From the NCBI GenBank assembly GCA_914767715.1, contig OU612067.1:17239001-17303000 (forward strand): DNA of 64,000 bases, read 5' to 3'. The translations under genes were made by a program, and so were the position numbers. Shown here one piece after another: positions 57,902-64,000 of the stretch; within the stretch, counting starts at the first letter, position 1, and every line of letters starts with the position of its first letter. The notes beneath the pieces were generated by a model. The model was not told the DNA's origin and did not search any database. It was given only the letters and a program-made list of their open reading frames with translations. Source of the stretch: Membranipora membranacea. Its lineage: Eukaryota; Bryozoa; Gymnolaemata; Cheilostomatida; Membraniporidae.

Positions 57902-60900
57902 ATGAATGGAAGATATTCACTGTTGTCTGTCTGGGTGTTTGCATTGATGCCAGCTATTATTCTGGGTGAAGTCGCGACACTCAATTATCAACTAGGGAGC
58001 CACAAAATTGTTGGTGAAGCTCAGAACCTGAAACAATTTGCTGCAAGAAGTACGGTAAGTCGCGAGTTATTTAGAACTCAATCCAAAAGCTTTTAAATTC
58101 AGATTCAAAACAGCTGATTTTTGTGCCAATTAATTTAACAAATAATTAGCCTCCACCTTTGTTTTTTTTTTATAAAAGCACAGATAGCAATGATCCTGTC
58201 TTAATATGTCACCATTTTTCTATAATATGAATTATTATTAGTTATTCTAGCGCTCTAAGAACTGACAACAATACTTACTTTGTGCTTCAAAAATGCCAAA
58301 ATACTTTTCAGTTGCTTTTGGACTGCGCTACTGTGCCTCTCTTTTTTCGATGCTCGCGAATAGTTTCAGTAAGGAGATTCACCAATATTTGCAGATTCAC
58401 TGCGGTGCAATATGTGGGAGTAACCAGAACTGCACCCTCTACTCGCTTTGTGCCACACCCTCAACCAGGTTTGAATGCACTGTGTACTTGTCCGCTGAAC
58501 TGCCTGAGCTTAGCAAGCACCCAGAATGTAAGTCTACTTTTCAGGTAAATGAGAGAAATTATGGTCAATAATTCATTTCCGGGTTCAAATCTTTCAATCA
58601 GCCGAATGGGTGAACAGAATTTTATGAGAGATCACCATAAAGAGATAATAGTATGAAATAAAACCAATTGGGTTGTACTGATCAGTCATTGAGTCAGAGT
58701 ACTTCTTCCAAATTTCTGTTACTCATCAATCTCCAAGAAAAAAAAAGTAATTTCATTCTCTAGTAAGATCTCTTTTACTCGTTTATTTATTTTATTTTAA
58801 TTTTTTTTATTTTTTAGTTTATTTATTTTTTTAAATTCTTTTTATTTTTCTTTTTATCTTTTTGATGATTTCATTTCTTTTATTTCAATTTTACTTCTTT
58901 ACAGTGCCAAGTGTTCTGATATACTCTATATTCTTGTTCGGTCAGATGCCAAGATATGCTGTGAGCCCTAGAACAGCTTAAACCAGTCTTATAAAAATCT
59001 GCTAAGTTATAGGGAGAGTTATATACTTTTTTCAAATTTTATCACAGCGCCTACTGGTTTTAATTTGATGGAAGTTGATTCACCAATTGTAAAGGGCAGT
59101 TCAGTTTTTCTGTGGAGAGATTCTGTTGGTAACCATACAGTGAACCTGGAGCTCTCTGGTGTTGTTGATGCACAGATGTGCTATGAAGTGTGTCAGACAT
59201 TTACTGATGGAAACTGTCTTTTGTTCAGGTACTCCTTATTTCCACTGCCACTGAAAATCCATGTTGTCATAGTTAGAGCAATATCAAACCTTTGGCAAAA
59301 GCATTCACTGATTTGAAACTTGAAATTTATAGGTACTAAGATTCATTCCTCCTTTGAAGATGAATCATTTCAGCTTGAATTCAATTTTTGTCAGTAATTA
59401 TCTTCTCTTTTTCCTTAGTTCATTGAATTATCTTTCGTTCAGTTTATTTTTCAAAACGCTATTCCTTACTTTCATTACAATTCAGAGAAAAAGTATTGAT
59501 TATTATTATTGTAATATAAAACTGTGGTTTAAAAATATGTATGTCTACAATCTATATTATTTGAAAAGCTACTCACAGAGCACCGATGGAAAATGTGTTA
59601 TCCCAGATTGTACTGATGATAGAACCTGGATCAATGGCAATGATACCCGAGCATTTGAAGTTGATAATACAGCTGCTGTCTACTTTATGGACGTCCCTGC
59701 CTTCAATACAACAGCAGGTAAGCTCTGCCCCCATTGATGTTGCATTGTTATCACAATCGAATATTCATATTAAAATTTTGTTGTAGTCAATATCTCTGTA
59801 TTTGCTGAGAAAAAAATGGAAAAATTGTTGCGGTATATGTGCAATTTGTTAGCTTTGATGTCATTTTCCACAGTTCGACAAAGTTTTTTTTGTGCGAAGA
59901 TAGTTTGACAATAATCTGGCAACTTAATATACATATTTTTTGAATGGTTTTTGTGCATAATGATCAACTCAAACTTATCCAGACGCAAGCGCAATAGAAT
60001 ACATCTCAAGTCATAAGGTGAACCCCATATATACATAGTACCGATTCTATTCAACCTGTCCAAAGCGTTTTACTTTCAGGCTTTATAGTAGCCACGCGGC
60101 TACTTTTTTTGTATATATAGCTAAAACTAGCTATATAGCTAGCTGTAGCTATATATAGCTATAAGGCTAACTATATAGCTAGCTATAAATCTATCTATAG
60201 CTTTAGAATATAGCTATATAGCAAGCATATATAAGCTACAATATTTGCTTTGGCAAGAGAGGTGTTTAGTGTGTGAAATGGTGATTATGTCTGATGATAT
60301 ATATATTTGGGCGTATTCAGCGGGTTTTGTTGTTGGATAAATTTAATTAGAATGTGTGTATTATTCTGCTTGATTAGTTTTCCAAGTCATTAGCATTGGT
60401 TGTGTCAACTATTATGTACAAACTCCAACACTATTATTTACATGTATAAAGAAATTCCATTAACACACAACTTGCTAAATGATATCTCTCCTCATCAAAG
60501 CACGCATCAGGAAATTCGTTTTTTTTTAGCATCAAACCTTGCATGTTCCGGAGGTTTGGTCAGATTGTATGACATTATTTTGCAGCTACGACTTCGACTT
60601 TCGACTTACACAAATAGTGGAATTTGATTACTATATGGTTTAAACTCTAATTACTCCGATCCTACAGCACTGCAAGCGATTTCTTTCGACAGATTTTACC
60701 AGTCTATGCATGTTGCAACGAACTTTTACCGATAAGAATTACACTGTAATTGATAGAAGAGGTATACACCCGAGGGTGCTGGGGGCTGGAACAATCAACC
60801 TTGAAAGCTCCCCCAATGGGATTTGAAACCACAACTCTTGCGGCACTAATCGCCTTCCAGTGAATAGCAAGTGTGCTAACCGATTGCGCCATCTCACCAT

Positions 60901-63779
60901 CCCCATAAAAGAATGGGTTGATGGCGCTAATAAGCATGCCCGCTATTCACTACTCAGAGTTGTGTTCTCTCGTCCCATAGCTCATTCCACTCCACCATTG
61001 CCACCATATGCAACACAGCGTACATGTTAGGGTTATTGGCCTTATATGGCCCATTGCTGGGACCCCTTGTAATGAGTTTTGATATGATATGATATGGATA
61101 ATCACTAGTAATGATGGTACAATTTTGGCCCTTTTGGTTGTAATGTTAATTGATGGTAAATAAACCAGTTTGGTCAACGGATAGTCTTTAATCTTTGCAG
61201 TTGTACAGGCTGGATTTGTTATTGTCAATGGGACATTTTCGGAAGCAGGAGAGTCAGAGCTTGGTCTACCATACCTCAGTTTCTCAGGGCCTTCATTGAA
61301 TGAGTGCTTAATCCTATGTCATATCTTCAGTTCAAACTGCAGCAACCACTTCCGTTACACACGTGACGGGTGAGTGCAAAAAGGTAGTGTTATTGCCACC
61401 ACATGACTGGGATAAGTCAATCATATCCAAATATTAGTTTATGTCTATTTTCAATTACAATCTCTAATATCTCACAGGTAAGGACCTTTGCCAGAAGGTA
61501 TATATACTGCGTTTTATTATTTGGCTTCCTTGACTTATTTTGCATTAATAAGGCCAGATAGATCCGTGTCTATCCCCAATATAAAGTTACCTTACACAGC
61601 AAAAAAATCGATAGAATAATAAAATCATTTTACACCTCATTTTTTTATTGAAAAAAGACAAGGTCTGCCATAGTGATGACTGTGATCTAGCCCAATTAGT
61701 CCTATTTAGATGTCCAACTCCCATCGACAGTCCAGTGAATTCTGAGCAACCATTAGTATGATATGATTTTATGTTTATAGTTTGGTTGATCTCTGTTGGA
61801 TCCCTCCTTCTGATATGAGTGACCTCACATACACACCAACTCACTACTCCTACGTCTACGTGGATAAGACAATCACTTTCGGTGAGGCTTGGTGTCTTAC
61901 TGTGTGACTTACTGCAGTCGCCCTGAGATAGTTTTCCATAAAAATATATCAGACATTATTCAACTTCAGAATTTAGTTTCATAAGCCAATTTCTCTCTGT
62001 TTTGTTATAATGAATCATGAGAATTAAATATTTTGGCTTGTTGATAAGTATTATTGTGAAATATTTTCCTGTGATCATAGCCTGTTGGTTTGTCACCTGT
62101 ATATATATATATATATATACATATTAATATATATAGTTACGCTGTTGGCACTTTTCATTTTATCATGTGACAGACTCTTCAGCTTGGTCAACCTTACCTG
62201 GAGTGAAGACCTCTACTGTTCAAACACCCGAGGCAGATATTGAAGGTCAGCAAATTGAAGAGGTGGAAGTTTGTTATCAGTTGTGTGAATCACTCAAGGA
62301 CCCATGCCAGACATTCAGGTAGTTTGCCAACACAGAACCTTGAAAAGAAACATATTGACTCAGAGTACAACTGTTATATGTTCTATATGAGGGCGTTGCT
62401 GAACTAACTCCTACCTCCTTTGGATAAAGGAAACATCATTCAAATCTCATCCTCCTCAAGTCCTTGTATTCATCTATATTAATGCTCACATGACATTAAT
62501 TAATGATCAAGAATTGCTGGGACGAACAAGCAATTGTTTGTAATCTACCCAAATTTGTAATATATATTTTAACAAGCAATGAAATGAATTCTTTTGAAAA
62601 TTGGAAACAATTCCCAAATTTTGTAGCACAGTAATTACTTTTGACCAATTGTGAGAACACTTCAGTTCATCCATTTTCATTACAGCTTCAATCCTGGTGC
62701 AAAAACTTGCATAGTCGTCGATGCCAACTTCTATGATAGTTGGACCTACAGCGAAGATGATGCAGGGTATTCTACTTATTTTCTCAAAGAGCCCGGTGGG
62801 TAAGGTTAGAGAGTTTGAGATTTTAGCAAAGTGATATTCCACTGCATGTTTAGTGAACAGAGATTTTCAGCTATCAAGTAGTCATACCATCAGCACACGT
62901 CCCTAGCAAATCAACTTGCTGACACTCTAGCCAGCTCCATCTTAGTTGGTGTGAGTCTTTTTTGGCTTATACAAATATTAGGATCCAACGAAAAGAATTG
63001 CAGATAGTGACAACTTTCAGAATCATTGAAAAGCTGAGTAAGAGGATTGTAATATGTGCCACAATTGCAAGGATTTGACCGAACGCCTGTACAATGGAGT
63101 GTGCCTAACTTTATTCTAGGTTGCTGTTGATTTGATGATTATCATTGCAGCCAAATGGAAGTTAATGTCCAAGCATGTTGCTTACCAAGGTGCAAATCCA
63201 CATACAAGCTATACAATTGTGAGTAAAATAGATTATGTACATGGTTATGACAAACCCAAACATAAAACATTAGTTTTGTCTAATTTTAGATTTTTCTAAG
63301 TAACTTTTTCGAATAAATTTGGAAATCTAATCCTTCCTTTTGTCACAGCAGACAAATCTCGCTTTGTTAGACAGGCCACTCTCCTTTGCAATGATGCTTG
63401 GTCAGTTTTTGAAACTTGACAGGGTCAAGGCAGCAATTTTCAGCGCAGGAATCCATTTCTTGGCACATTTGCTAGATCTGTACAAAAGTGTAAGTTGGAG
63501 GTATGTGATTGCGCCGACCTCCGTTTTGATGTTGATGATACCAGAGAACAAATCATTCCAAGGCCAAACTGTACTCAAATACTTGATTCCAATTTTACAT
63601 CTTTGTCACTTCAATCATACTTTCTGCATGTTCTTATTACATTTCAACAGTCAGGTAACCAAGTCAAGTTCGCTACTTCGTCTGATATCATGCCGACATT
63701 TGATTCAAGTAATAATCAGACCACATACCTGAAAAATTCATTGATTGACCTTTGGAGTAGCTTGTCAACTAGTGACAAG
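57902..63779 (+). CDS. PAN-module secreted protein C, 10 exons seen, runs off the window
   Basis: Exons 57902-58054, 58395-58527, 59048-59228, 59569-59717, 61201-61369, 61781-61881, 62174-62318, 62686-62795, 63151-63218 and 63651-63779 give 446 aa, ending in phase 0. The architecture equals that of protein A: a 51-codon signal-peptide exon (GEVATLNYQLGSHKIVG), then four cysteine-rich PAN/apple-like modules at about 20-95, 96-205, 206-295 and 296-380, with cores such as AQMCYEVCQTFTDGNC and EVCYQLCESLKDPC. The C-terminal region then starts with AKWKLMSKHVAYQGANPH and TTYLKNSLIDLW. The remaining exons (11-13 in A) must lie beyond 64000. Exon 2 ends earlier than in A and B, at a new GTAAGT donor. 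Probably secreted; function unknown. Confidence 0.85.
58770..58880. repeat. T-rich low-complexity tract
   Basis: TTTATTT/TTTTAATT-type simple sequence in intron 2 of gene C. Confidence 0.6.
60108..60235. repeat. AGCTATATAGCT-type low-complexity repeat
   Basis: Imperfect repeats of TATAGCTA and AGCTATA, self-complementary throughout, in intron 4 of gene C. Could extrude cruciforms; no further signal. Confidence 0.6.
60785..60905 (-). mobile_element. tRNA-derived SINE of a second family
   Basis: On the minus strand the head reads GATGGCGCAATCGGTTAGCA (strong A box) and, about 60 bp on, GTGGTTTCAAATCCC (B box). It resembles a tRNA head but has an oversized central part. It lies in intron 4 of gene C. 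The body differs from the other SINE copies. Confidence 0.6.
62099..62140. repeat. (TA)n microsatellite
   Basis: About ten TA units followed by an ATATTAATATATA variant in intron 6 of gene C. Confidence 0.7.
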
Positions 63780-64000
63780 GTGAGACTGAAGAAAACTTTC
63801 CACAAGGTTAATGAACCTGGTTGTGTCATCATAGTGAGTTGATGAAATAAGAGGAAGGTATGAAGTGGCTTGATCATAAAAAATGAATTGCTAAGTACTA
63901 AAAATTTTTCAGCAACTGCCCCCTATTCATACACACTAGTCATTTTTAACAGCGGAAGAAAAACAATTGAGCAGTACTCAACCAGTAAATTACTTTGTAG

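Noticed and set aside
63912-64000. Exon 11 of gene C near the window end
   Set aside because: An open frame exists after TTTTTCAG, but it is out of phase with exon 10 and has no clear match to exon 11 of gene A; the real exon probably lies beyond 64000.
1-64000. CRISPR arrays, operons or other prokaryotic features
   Set aside because: All tandem repeats are minisatellites or transposon parts and the genes have spliceosomal introns; this is a eukaryotic chromosome.

Overview
The window is invertebrate animal nuclear DNA: AT-rich, with intron-split genes using GT-AG introns, abundant small inverted-repeat transposons, tRNA-derived SINEs and one intact non-LTR retrotransposon. The gene set (SHMT, ATP synthase epsilon, COQ10, codanin-1, TMEM243, secreted PAN/pentraxin proteins) is metazoan. 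I cannot name the phylum; an aquatic invertebrate such as a cnidarian, sponge or lophotrochozoan is a guess from repeat and domain style only. All multi-exon models below were built by hand from splice sites, reading-frame continuity and remembered family sequences.

Bases 1-31,200 hold five conserved housekeeping genes. SHMT (minus, 260-5908, 8 exons) and ATP5F1E (plus, 6870-13596, 3 exons) diverge from a 961-bp spacer. The first intron of ATP5F1E carries the intact non-LTR retrotransposon (ORF1 7430-8386, ORF2 8440-11187). COQ10 (plus, 16103-17629, 3 exons) converges on CDAN1 (minus, 18146-25177, 8 exons, 1360 aa). A 1-kb TIR element follows, then TMEM243 (plus, 29226-31121, 4 exons). Themes are one-carbon metabolism, mitochondrial respiration and histone-chaperone control; there is no sign of co-regulation beyond neighbour orientation.

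Bases 32,100-64,000 hold a tandem family of three related secreted proteins on the plus strand, called A (32135-42647, 13 exons, 594 aa), B (45240-48966, 8 exons, 431 aa) and C (57902 to beyond the window, 10 exons seen). All begin with a 51-codon signal-peptide exon, followed by cysteine-rich PAN/apple-like modules. Modules 2 to 4 are each coded by two exons with phases 1-2-1. A and C carry four such modules and a long C-terminal region; B keeps two modules and then switches, at a phase-1 intron, to a pentraxin domain. This looks like an exon-shuffled family of extracellular recognition proteins and is the most interesting content of the window.

Between B and C, on the minus strand, lies an unrecognised small type I membrane protein gene (51503-54542, 5 exons, 173 aa). 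The last third is dense in mobile DNA: a tandem array of Helitron-like non-autonomous elements with a 141-bp minisatellite core (35141-38156), a 766-bp TTAA-flanked palindrome (49084-49849), a 389-bp foldback element with an 8-bp target duplication (53938-54326), and several SINEs.
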